Below, piece after piece: positions 16,963 through 24,763 of a stretch of DNA of 64,000 nucleotides. The position numbers and the translations under genes are program-made. A model generated the notes under the pieces. It was not told where the DNA came from. It did no database searches and worked only from the letters and a program-made list of their open reading frames with translations. Position 1 is the stretch's first letter; each line of letters starts with the position of its first letter. The stretch is taken from NCBI RefSeq assembly GCF_014133895.1, contig NC_050730.1, forward strand, positions 930,001 through 994,000, given 5' to 3'. This DNA is from Torulaspora globosa (lineage: Eukaryota > Ascomycota > Saccharomycetes > Saccharomycetales > Saccharomycetaceae).

Positions 16963-19900
16963 TCATATATCTTCGTACTCGTCTTCCGAGACGTAGTTGT
17001 AGTTGTCGTCATAGTCATTGAGATAGTCACGTAGAGGCATTGGAACGTCAGATTTGCGCAGTGGTAAAATTGCGTCATCCTGATACACTACCTTGCGCCC
17101 GATGACAGGTACGGAGTTTAGAAAAGAATTTGTTTTTATGAAATTCCTCAGAGTCTGCATCGCAGCGTTCTCTTCTCTTCCTTCTGAAAGCGGTGGCAAG
17201 AGCTTCATAAGCTTCTTGTTGTATTCAAAATCTTTCGCCTCCAGGTCCTTGTTGCGAATTTGGTCTTCTCGAGCACCCTCATCCATTTTCAAACCTGCCG
17301 GTGCCCCATTAGACTCGCTCTTCAAATCACTCAACATATCATTCTTGTTTGCTTTACCGATTAGGCCTTTGAGCTCGAAAAACAGATCTCTCGCTTCAGG
17401 AATCACACCTATCCAGTTCATTAAAAGAGCTTGAAGTTCAAATACGCATTCAGATTCAGTGAAATCAAATTTTCCCTTGTTAATAAATGTTTTCACCATA
17501 AAGCAGATCAGTTTCATTAGCCCCACCGCATACAGAGACACATTCTCTGCATCATCACCGTTTTCTCCCTTTGATTCGGCCCCGCTAGAGCCTTCTTCGG
17601 TTTTTTTCGAAAGATAAATGGCAGCATTCGTAAAGAATTCTTGCAACAACATCTTGGTTTCGATAGCAGACAGCTGTAAAGTGCCTTGCCGTGAGAATTT
17701 CAAAGAGGAATGTTCTTCGTTCGCGTTCGCCGCCGTTGATGAGTCTGCCATTATGTTGCCATGTTGTCCGTCATTATCTAACTGCCCACGGAGACCCATA
17801 ACTAGCTCAAAAATATAGTGAATCAGTGAGTGGTTCAGCTCCATATGGGTAATGAACCAGATAAGGACTCTACGGTATCCAATGCATAACAGCATCTCAT
17901 CCATCAATTTCCACGCTAGGGTGTGATTTGAATAAACGAGCTTCTCGAATATGGAGTCTTCGCACCACAATTCATAAATATCATCAGGATCAACGTAAAT
18001 GTCGCCACTGGCATCTTTCTCATCAGATTCACCATCTTGGCGGGGGTCGATAAGGTTTCCTAGAGTTATACTATCCTGTTCTTTCTTGACGCAAGAAGCA
18101 ACAGACCTGAGCAAAAGGGAAGATTCTTCCTTACTAAGCTTTTCAGTAGCGCCTTTCTCCGTGAGAGACACAATCGTCTGCAGGTTTGGCTTTTTGATGA
18201 ATTTATAGTCCAAAGCGTAGTAGAAGTTTATGCCGCGAGGGATGTCCCTCCAATCTTTACCCCCGTAATCGAACTCGAATGATCCGCTTGATCGAACTGC
18301 TCGTGGTTTACCGTTTGATGACATTGCGAGCGATGTCTGCGCATGCTGCTGCACCATGAGATGCTTTGAGAAGAAAGCTTCGTCATTATCACCATCGACA
18401 TCTGCATCTTCATCCATTTCATCGTCATCGAATATGCAGCGACATCTTCGGTGGGAGTTCTTTGAAACCGATTCAGTCTCATGATCCAACCGCTCTTCTC
18501 GGTCATTTAACTGCGCTTCTTCGCCGTTGTATTCTTCACATTCATATTCAAACATGTAGCGTACGTCCTCGTCAAACCGATCGCCGGCCTGTAGATCTGC
18601 AAGTAGGTTTGTAACGTCTTCCAGATCCGTCCCCAAGGCTAAAAGAGCCGCTGCATGAGATCTCAAGTCAGCGTACAAAGCACCTTGACATAGCTTTCTG
18701 CCGTACGGCGACATGAAAGTGTTCAACGGCTCATGCTTAAAATCATGCGTATAACTCTCGGCGTGACCATTCAGGATAGCTGCGACGAGTGCTCTTAGGG
18801 CAGCGGCCCCACGTATCGTAGCCCGAACTAGTATTGGTGTGTCGAAAGTTTCACGCTCCTCCTCGAGACGATCAATCTCAAGGCCTAGCAAGATTACGCA
18901 AGTCAAATTCTTCCACAATGAGATCAGAAGTGATAGGAAGGGATTTAGCTGGATTGGCAGATGATCATAGAGTTTGTAAATCCCATATACCGCCAGTATG
19001 TTGACCATATAGATAAGTTCCAAGTTCTGAGTATTAAGACCGTGGGGAACCCACTTATGCAAGTTCTCTCTCCAAGAACTCTCCTCATCGCTGTTATTGA
19101 TCGAGTTGAGTGTTTCAAAGTCCTCAGAGTTCAATCTTTTCAAAGATGCTTGGATGATCTTTTGCATATTGAAGCAAAGATGAAATCGCCAATCGCCACC
19201 TGTGTCGGCATCCACGCTTGCCTGAATATCTGGCACCAGCAGTCCCAGTAACATCTGCCACGCCAAGTCCAGCGACACGATGTGGGTGTCGTTCGGTGCG
19301 GGCTGCGTCAAAGGATCAACCAAACCTGCCATCAACCTGAATTGCGACTGCAAAATTGGTGAGTCAGACTTATGGAGCTCCAACAGCTTTGAGAGAATGC
19401 CATGTCGCAGCGACGCGTGGGACATTATATTCGGAATATCCAGCATCCCATCCTGGTTAAGGTCGAACGAGTAGACACTCTCATTCTGCGAGACACGGTG
19501 TTGATAGGATACACTTTCGTTAGACTCGTTTCCCTTTCTCCCATCAAGCGAATTTTCCTGCTTTTCGAAACGCTGCAGAATAGAAAGGATATGGTCATCA
19601 TCGCCCGCCGACAGGAAACCAGAGACACAGTTCTGTTCATACGCAACGCTCGGCAGCGTCGAGGAAAAGGTGTACCATTCAGACTTGTTAATGCTCTCAA
19701 AGATTCTTCTGTACCGTATGATTGTCTCTCTGAAGAAGTTGCCATCGTCAGATCCGAGTGCTCGTTGCAAATATCCCTTCAACAGCGGCGTTACCGAGAT
19801 CACGTACTCCAGCAGCAAGTTGCAATTCTCGTCCAAGACCATCGAAGCGGCGAGAAACTTCGACTCAATAAGAAAGAGCAGCGGCAGTTTCCAGCTAGGC

Positions 19901-20466
19901 TTGCCGTAATCTTCCCAGTTAATCCTGCTGTTTCTATTTTCGATGAGGTGGGACAAAAACCTCACAAGCATCAGCTCATTGGTCTGCCAAGTCTGAACCA
20001 CAGCCTTCTGAGACGTACTCCCCGCTGAATAGCCTTTCTTCTGCAGCATTTTTTTTCTACTAGACTCATTGAGCAGCGGCAAAATGGATGAGCCCGCTCT
20101 TGTCGAGAACAGCACAACTACCAAACTCTCGCAAAGCAGCGAAGCTCTCAAAGATTCCTTCCCGATCAGCTTTTCATCCTTGAGGGCCTTCGCCAGCCCA
20201 TCAATCCCCGGATCCAGCGGCTGCAAACCCGCCTCCACCAACAACTCGCTCAACTGTCTCAAAGGAGCCACCGAACCACCGTCCGACTTTACCTTCTTCT
20301 TCTTCACCATTCTGCGACCATCAACAACCGCCAAGTCACTTCCGTACCGGCTAATTCCCTGCTCAAGATCCCAGTCAAGTGGTATAGACAGCTCCACCAT
20401 ACGCCTGGCCTTGTACTGTCTGTTGGGCGGGTAAAACATCATATCCAACGACAACCAAACAACCAT
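16963..20466 (-). CDS. CAF130: CCR4-NOT complex subunit Caf130
   Basis: A large, mostly helical 1167-residue protein. Recognisable blocks include WQTNELMLVRFLSHLIENRNSR-like text near residue 170 and DWRDIPRGINFYYALDYKFI in the second half, with an acidic segment rich in Asp/Glu before it. Length and position agree with Caf130 (YGR134W, about 1122 residues) between PRE9 and PEX4. Caf130 is the yeast-specific CCR4-NOT subunit that docks on Not1 and links the complex to co-translational control of ribosomal protein mRNAs. An intron near the S. cerevisiae CAF130 start has been proposed; I looked for splice signals upstream here and found none convincing, so the first in-frame ATG is used and the true N-terminus is uncertain. 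Confidence 0.92.
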   Translation of the reverse strand: MVVWLSLDMMFYPPNRQYKARRMVELSIPLDWDLEQGISRYGSDLAVVDGRRMVKKKKVKSDGGSVAPLRQLSELLVEAGLQPLDPGIDGLAKALKDEKLIGKESLRASLLCESLVVVLFSTRAGSSILPLLNESSRKKMLQKKGYSAGSTSQKAVVQTWQTNELMLVRFLSHLIENRNSRINWEDYGKPSWKLPLLFLIESKFLAASMVLDENCNLLLEYVISVTPLLKGYLQRALGSDDGNFFRETIIRYRRIFESINKSEWYTFSSTLPSVAYEQNCVSGFLSAGDDDHILSILQRFEKQENSLDGRKGNESNESVSYQHRVSQNESVYSFDLNQDGMLDIPNIMSHASLRHGILSKLLELHKSDSPILQSQFRLMAGLVDPLTQPAPNDTHIVSLDLAWQMLLGLLVPDIQASVDADTGGDWRFHLCFNMQKIIQASLKRLNSEDFETLNSINNSDEESSWRENLHKWVPHGLNTQNLELIYMVNILAVYGIYKLYDHLPIQLNPFLSLLISLWKNLTCVILLGLEIDRLEEERETFDTPILVRATIRGAAALRALVAAILNGHAESYTHDFKHEPLNTFMSPYGRKLCQGALYADLRSHAAALLALGTDLEDVTNLLADLQAGDRFDEDVRYMFEYECEEYNGEEAQLNDREERLDHETESVSKNSHRRCRCIFDDDEMDEDADVDGDNDEAFFSKHLMVQQHAQTSLAMSSNGKPRAVRSSGSFEFDYGGKDWRDIPRGINFYYALDYKFIKKPNLQTIVSLTEKGATEKLSKEESSLLLRSVASCVKKEQDSITLGNLIDPRQDGESDEKDASGDIYVDPDDIYELWCEDSIFEKLVYSNHTLAWKLMDEMLLCIGYRRVLIWFITHMELNHSLIHYIFELVMGLRGQLDNDGQHGNIMADSSTAANANEEHSSLKFSRQGTLQLSAIETKMLLQEFFTNAAIYLSKKTEEGSSGAESKGENGDDAENVSLYAVGLMKLICFMVKTFINKGKFDFTESECVFELQALLMNWIGVIPEARDLFFELKGLIGKANKNDMLSDLKSESNGAPAGLKMDEGAREDQIRNKDLEAKDFEYNKKLMKLLPPLSEGREENAAMQTLRNFIKTNSFLNSVPVIGRKVVYQDDAILPLRKSDVPMPLRDYLNDYDDNYNYVSEDEYEDI

Positions 20467-20911
20467 ACACAGTATGCTGCTAATGGTTCAGAAGACGACT
20501 TCTAAGCAGCCCCAGCACTGTCAGGTCTGCTGGCACAGCCGCCAGGGGCCCGCGAAAGTTCGCGTTTCCAGTCCTAGCCTCTCGCAGTGTTCTCAGGCGT
20601 CTCGCCGGCTCTTGAGCCTCCCGAGTGCGACTCACATGTACCGAATGGAGCTAGTCCAGCAACCATCTGCCGTTTAATGCCCTCCAACGCGCTTTTCGAC
20701 TGCTTATCTCTTCGATTAGGCGCCGAGCCTTTCGATGAGTCGAGATATCAGCCAAAGCCGGGTAGCGGTAATGATTCAACTGCAAAAGCCGATAACTCCA
20801 AGCGAAGGGGTGCCGTTTATAAGCTGAGATATAAAGCGACGGTGCAGATATCGGAATATGAGAGCGTCGAAGTTGGTTAGGTATCAGCACAATTGAGCAG
20901 CAAGTTATAGT
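20467..20911. other. Divergent promoter region of CAF130 and SUE1
   Basis: About 445 bases between two divergent genes. A TATA-like sequence (tataagctgagatataaag) sits about 75-95 bases before SUE1. Nothing else stands out. Confidence 0.5.
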
Positions 20912-21430
20912 ATGAAGCAGACGATGATCAGACGGTTTAGTACGAGTTCGAGAAGCTGTTTTAAGAGGAAATCTGCACACGGCGATGTGTTTAGAGCGCT
21001 ACCCAAGGTGCCGACGACACAGTTTCTGGAGAGTCGAGAACTGACAAGGGATATCCTCTTCAGTGGGTATCGGCCTGTGACGTATCCGGTGAAGGAGAAT
21101 CCGTTGTTTAGTGGCAGGGCTCGGCGAGGCGAGGCGGTGATGGGCGAACAGGCTGGCCGCGAATCGAGTGTGGAAGAGGACGCGGGGAAGCAGACATTCA
21201 CAGTGATGTCGGGACCTCGCGGCTGCGGCGGGATCAAGTCCGGCGGAGTCAATGGGACGTGGAGATACGGTCCACGGGTACCGAACAAGCTGGTCCCGTA
21301 CAACCTGTGGTCCACGACGACTATGGGGATGGAGTATTTCCCGGAGTGGATTAACGTTCCGCGGCATGTGGTGAGGAAACTGAGACCTTTTGATAGAGAA
21401 GCTGGAATTTTCAAGAAGAGGCATACATAG
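20912..21430 (+). CDS. SUE1: Sue1, mitochondrial protein for degradation of unstable cytochrome c
   Basis: A 172-residue protein with a basic, Ser/Arg-rich start (MIRRFSTSSRSCFKRK after a short lead) that looks like a mitochondrial presequence. The C-terminal half holds the conserved Pet20/Sue1 region: TRDILFSGYRPVTYPVKENP, then NGTWRYGPRVPNKLVPYNLW and WINVPRHVVRKLRPFD. In S. cerevisiae SUE1 (YPR151C) is needed for breakdown of unstable cytochrome c forms. It is somewhat shorter than the S. cerevisiae protein (about 206). Position next to CAF130 and PEX4/PHB1 fits the merged YPR/YGR order. The start could also be the internal Met5. It is convergent with the RidA-family gene, with 25 bases between them. 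Confidence 0.88.
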   Translation: MKQTMIRRFSTSSRSCFKRKSAHGDVFRALPKVPTTQFLESRELTRDILFSGYRPVTYPVKENPLFSGRARRGEAVMGEQAGRESSVEEDAGKQTFTVMSGPRGCGGIKSGGVNGTWRYGPRVPNKLVPYNLWSTTTMGMEYFPEWINVPRHVVRKLRPFDREAGIFKKRHT

Positions 21431-21455
21431 CAGTTATAAACAGGAAGCGAGTTTT

Positions 21456-21866
21456 TCATAGCTTGAACCATCTCCGGGGCTTGTGGCGGACCTGAGCCAC
21501 GCATTCGAGCTCGACCTTGAGTGCGTCGTTGGGGAACGCAACCACGATGCAGCTTCTGGCAGGCTGGTTGGGGAAGAATTCCCGGTATACTCTGTTCACG
21601 GTGCTGGCGTACGCGCTGTCTGAGATGAAAAGCAGCACCTTGAGGATCGCATCGCGCGACGAGCCACTCTTGTCTAGCACAGTAATCAAGTTCTGGAACG
21701 CGTTTCTGCACTGCGATTCCAGATCGGAGGGCAGCTGGCCCCGGGCATCGGTGCCAACCGAGCCAGAAGTAAAGACCAACTGGCCCTCAGCGTTGGTGAC
21801 GAAGGCCGGTGAAAGGAGCTGTGAAGCGGGCTGCCCGACCTGCTCCCACGTAATCTTCTTAGCCAT
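21456..21866 (-). CDS. RidA/YjgF-family protein (imine/enamine deaminase-like)
   Basis: A 136-residue protein covering the whole RidA fold with little else. Conserved features include the FTSGSVGTD block near residue 35, the substrate-carboxylate-binding arginine in QPARSCIVV (Arg104) and the VELECVAQV strand with Glu121. RidA proteins hydrolyse reactive 2-aminoacrylate and related imines. S. cerevisiae has Hmf1 and mitochondrial Mmf1, but neither lies at this locus, so this is either a separate paralogue or a relocated copy. No mitochondrial presequence is evident. The ATG is only 34 bases beyond the PEX4 stop on the same strand, leaving almost no room for its own promoter. Confidence 0.9.
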   Translation of the reverse strand: MAKKITWEQVGQPASQLLSPAFVTNAEGQLVFTSGSVGTDARGQLPSDLESQCRNAFQNLITVLDKSGSSRDAILKVLLFISDSAYASTVNRVYREFFPNQPARSCIVVAFPNDALKVELECVAQVRHKPRRWFKL

Positions 21867-21900
21867 CTTGACACTCGCTTGGCTCTTTGCACCTCAGCTG

Positions 21901-22413
21901 CTAGCTGATTACTGCGTCATCGAGCTTATCGGCACAAGAGTCGACCGCAGAGCAGGGTAAACACAGATAGTAATTAATCAGATCCCGATAGGCCAAGCTA
22001 TCGCCAGCCTTCAAGATATTGGCTATATCGATGTTCAAAGGGGACTCCGGTACGGGTTCGCCGAGCAGTTGCACGACTGCCTCCAGCACATGTAGAAGGT
22101 CCCACGCCGGAGACCAGTGGTTCCTTGTCAGGATATCGAGACAAATCTCGCCTGTCTGGAAGTCGACATTGCAGTGTGGCATTGCGCCCGGCTCGAACAT
22201 CACTTTCGGCGGAGACCTTGGATAATCCTCTTGCAAAGTCAACGTCAGCTTGAAGCGGTGTCCAGCATACGGCGTCTCACGGGGACCACGGATAACGGCG
22301 TCCCAGCACGAAAGGTCTCCCTCTCTCGGTTCTAACGATACTGTTCCAAGCTCTCCGTCGTCCTGCGACAGCAACTCGGCGATCTTCTTGTATTCCTTGG
22401 CTACTCTTGACAT
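21901..22413 (-). CDS. PEX4: Peroxisomal ubiquitin-conjugating enzyme Pex4
   Basis: An E2 enzyme of 170 residues from the ATG at 22413. The start MSRVAKEYKKI aligns with the conserved MSRIVKEYK of S. cerevisiae Pex4. The E2 fold is complete: YPRSPPKVMF, the HCN motif at 80-82 in place of the usual HPN (also HCN in S. cerevisiae Pex4), and the active-site cysteine Cys91 in TGEICLDIL. Pex4 is anchored to the peroxisome by Pex22 and mono-ubiquitinates the receptor Pex5 for recycling. The frame stays open upstream for 56 more codons, but those overlap the divergent promoter shared with PHB1 and have no similarity, so they are left out. Confidence 0.95.
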   Translation of the reverse strand: MSRVAKEYKKIAELLSQDDGELGTVSLEPREGDLSCWDAVIRGPRETPYAGHRFKLTLTLQEDYPRSPPKVMFEPGAMPHCNVDFQTGEICLDILTRNHWSPAWDLLHVLEAVVQLLGEPVPESPLNIDIANILKAGDSLAYRDLINYYLCLPCSAVDSCADKLDDAVIS

Positions 22414-22541
22414 AATGGCTCTTACTTGCTCGCTGAGGGCTTGGCGATGTAGGGGCAGCTTAAAAAGGCGAGATAACCTTCTTAATTTGCCACCACTTAC
22501 AAACAAGAACTCAACCAAAGGACGAATATAGCAAGGCCAAG

Positions 22542-23393
22542 ATGTCCGGCAGACTCGTTGAGAACATTGCCAGGATCGCATTACCGGTGGGGATCGCCAT
22601 CAGCGCGCTGCAGTACTCGATGTACGATGTTAGAGGAGGTTCCCGTGCGGTGATCTTCGACAGACTGAGCGGTGTTCAGAAACAGGTTGTTGGAGAAGGA
22701 ACCCACTTTCTTATCCCATGGTTGCAGAAAGCCATTGTCTATGATATCAGAACGAAACCGAAGGGGATCGCGACCAACACTGGTACGAAGGATCTACAGA
22801 TGGTGTCGTTAACGTTGAGAGTGCTACACAGACCAGACGTACTACAACTACCACGGATCTACCAGAATCTGGGCTTGGACTACGATGAAAGAGTGCTGCC
22901 ATCGATCGGTAACGAAGTGTTGAAGGCGATTGTGGCACAATTCGACGCAGCTGAGCTGATCACGCAGAGAGAACTGGTCTCGCAGAGGATCAGGGACGAA
23001 CTGTCTCGTCGTGCCAACGAGTTCGGTATCAGATTGGAGGACGTTTCGATAACACACATGACGTTTGGTCCCGAGTTCACCAAGGCCGTGGAGCAGAAGC
23101 AGATCGCTCAGCAGGACGCGGAAAGGGCCAAATTCCTGGTCGAGAAAGCGGAGCAGGTGAGGAAAGCGTCCGTTATCCGCGCAGAAGGTGAGGCAGAGTC
23201 TGCCGAGTACATCTCGAAGGCGCTGGCCAAGGCGGGCGACGGTCTTCTGCTGATCAGAAGGCTGGAGGCGTCCAAGGAGATCGCGCAAACGCTGTCCGCT
23301 TCCTCAAACGTTACGTACTTGCCAGGTGACAAGAGCGGCAGCAGCGGGTCGGAGGGGACCCCTAACACGCTGCTTCTGAACATAGGCCGCTGA
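22542..23393 (+). CDS. PHB1: Prohibitin 1 of the mitochondrial inner membrane
   Basis: A 283-residue SPFH/band-7 protein, close to the 287 of S. cerevisiae Phb1. A membrane segment near residues 8-27 (ARIALPVGIAISALQYSMY) acts as signal anchor. The PHB domain follows, with AVIFDRLSGVQ, GTHFLIPWLQ and DIRTKPKGI, and then the long coiled coil (around 175-235) that drives ring assembly with Phb2. The prohibitin ring regulates the m-AAA protease and organises inner-membrane lipids. The gene is divergent from PEX4, as YGR132C and YGR133W are in S. cerevisiae. Confidence 0.97.
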   Translation: MSGRLVENIARIALPVGIAISALQYSMYDVRGGSRAVIFDRLSGVQKQVVGEGTHFLIPWLQKAIVYDIRTKPKGIATNTGTKDLQMVSLTLRVLHRPDVLQLPRIYQNLGLDYDERVLPSIGNEVLKAIVAQFDAAELITQRELVSQRIRDELSRRANEFGIRLEDVSITHMTFGPEFTKAVEQKQIAQQDAERAKFLVEKAEQVRKASVIRAEGEAESAEYISKALAKAGDGLLLIRRLEASKEIAQTLSASSNVTYLPGDKSGSSGSEGTPNTLLLNIGR

Positions 23394-23646
23394 AATGGTT
23401 GCTAGCAGATATTTTCATATCATTAAGAAGATGTAAATAGTTATTAAAAAAGGTGAAGAAAAAATAGGCAATTGTGAAAGAAAGGGGAAACGGTCAAAAC
23501 AGCACGCTGTTTTAGATTCGGAAGAACGAAAATGGTTGGCGTTGGAGTCGGAAACAAAAAGAGCGACAACTTTCTTCAAATCTCTGGGTATATCATTAGT
23601 AGTTTTTGTAATATTATTACAGGGCAGCGATTTTGAGAGAAAATGC

Positions 23647-24174
23647 CTACACTTGGGAGATGGTTGGCACGCCCACTTGGCCGCCCTTGCTTTTTCTCGA
23701 GCTCAAGGTCGACCTGGAAGCGAATGGACCGCTGGTGAACACCCCAATGCCCGACATGATCATCTTGGCCAAGAAAATAAAGAACAAAAAGTAAAAGAAC
23801 GCCACGGAAGCCTGCGCCTCACGACATCTCGAAGTGGAGCCCTGCGTGATACGGTTGCTGTCCAGGTACGCCTGGTTGGTACACGAGTGAGTTCTAATGC
23901 CGACTGCCAAGGCTGTAGCAGCGGTGAAAGTGAAGACAAAGTTGAGGAAATCCAAAACAAACAAAATAATAGGCCATGCAAAAGGCTCCCATATGTTGGC
24001 CAGAATACCGTAGAACGAGTCGGTGACAATACCAAAAGCAGCAGCAAACATACAAAAGTTCACACGCGAACTATGCCCAACCTGAGTGCTTAATAGGTCA
24101 CCAATCAGACCCAACAGGATGACAAAAAAGGCAAAATTAATTAGGCGTAAAATGTTATCGACAATAGCCAGCAT
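23647..24174 (-). CDS. NCE102: Eisosome/MCC tetraspan protein Nce102 (Fhn1)
   Basis: A 175-residue MARVEL-type protein with four hydrophobic segments. The start MLAIVDNILRLINF and the end GQVGVPTISQV are nearly the same as in S. cerevisiae Nce102. Nce102 senses sphingolipid state in the furrow-like MCC domains of the plasma membrane and is needed for eisosome assembly. NCE102 (YPR149W) and FHN1 (YGR131W) are ohnologues of this single gene. It diverges from the YGR130C homologue, itself an eisosome protein, across a promoter with several stress elements. A TATATAAG sequence on its own strand near 24291-24298 would fit as TATA box. Confidence 0.96.
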   Translation of the reverse strand: MLAIVDNILRLINFAFFVILLGLIGDLLSTQVGHSSRVNFCMFAAAFGIVTDSFYGILANIWEPFAWPIILFVLDFLNFVFTFTAATALAVGIRTHSCTNQAYLDSNRITQGSTSRCREAQASVAFFYFLFFIFLAKMIMSGIGVFTSGPFASRSTLSSRKSKGGQVGVPTISQV

Positions 24175-24763
24175 TATTATTACTGAGTATTCTTATTAAT
24201 CTTATTCGAGTTGAAATGACACGATGAAAGAGTAATTTTACTTCTAAGGGTAGACGCCAGCTGTTTCGCAGGAGTGAGAACTGCTCGGGTTCTTATATAG
24301 TGGCGACTGACTAATGACGGGCCGAGAGCCCTTGCGCTTTACTACCTGCGTTGATGACAGGCGATGAGCGCAATGGCAAAAGAGAAAAAATGGGCTCTTT
24401 GCTTGAGCGGTTGCCCCTTTCGGGATAACCCGGGCAACGAGGGGCCAAAATCAAAACAAAGAGACGAGTTGCCGTCAATAACGACGCACAGAAACCGATA
24501 GAAATCTGCGGAGGACACAGAGAACCGGGAACGAAAAAAAGAGGAATTAGGGGGCGGATGCTGGGGACTCGCAGATGCGGGTAACGGAGAGGCAGAAAAA
24601 AGAGGGGATTCTTTGGCCCTTTTTAGGGGACGGATTTTAAGGGATGAGTTTTGCGCGCGGATGGCGGTATATAAAGGGACCAGGTTTGGCAAAGGCAGCG
24701 GAGCGCGGTTTTTTTGTGTCGGAGAGAACGAAGTTAGCCGCCGAGTTTGGGTAGCCCTTTTTT
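24175..24763. promoter_or_regulatory. Shared divergent promoter of NCE102 and the YGR130C homologue, with five STREs
   Basis: Five copies of the Msn2/Msn4 core AGGGG/CCCCT lie at 24414-24418, 24440-24444, 24549-24553, 24603-24607 and 24625-24629. A TATATAAA box at 24668-24675 precedes the rightward gene by about 90 bases, and a TATATAAG on the other strand serves the leftward gene. The density suggests that both eisosome genes are induced together under stress. Confidence 0.75.

Noticed and set aside
19402..20028. A 208-codon frame opposite CAF130.
   Set aside because: Antisense to a conserved coding gene, with no protein-like character.
20467..20700. A possible upstream exon and intron for CAF130.
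   Set aside because: No TACTAAC-like branch sequence or consensus 5' splice site in a workable arrangement was found.
22414..22581. Upstream extension of PEX4 by 56 residues.
   Set aside because: It would overlap the PHB1 5' end and promoter, and the conserved Pex4 sequence begins at the inner ATG.
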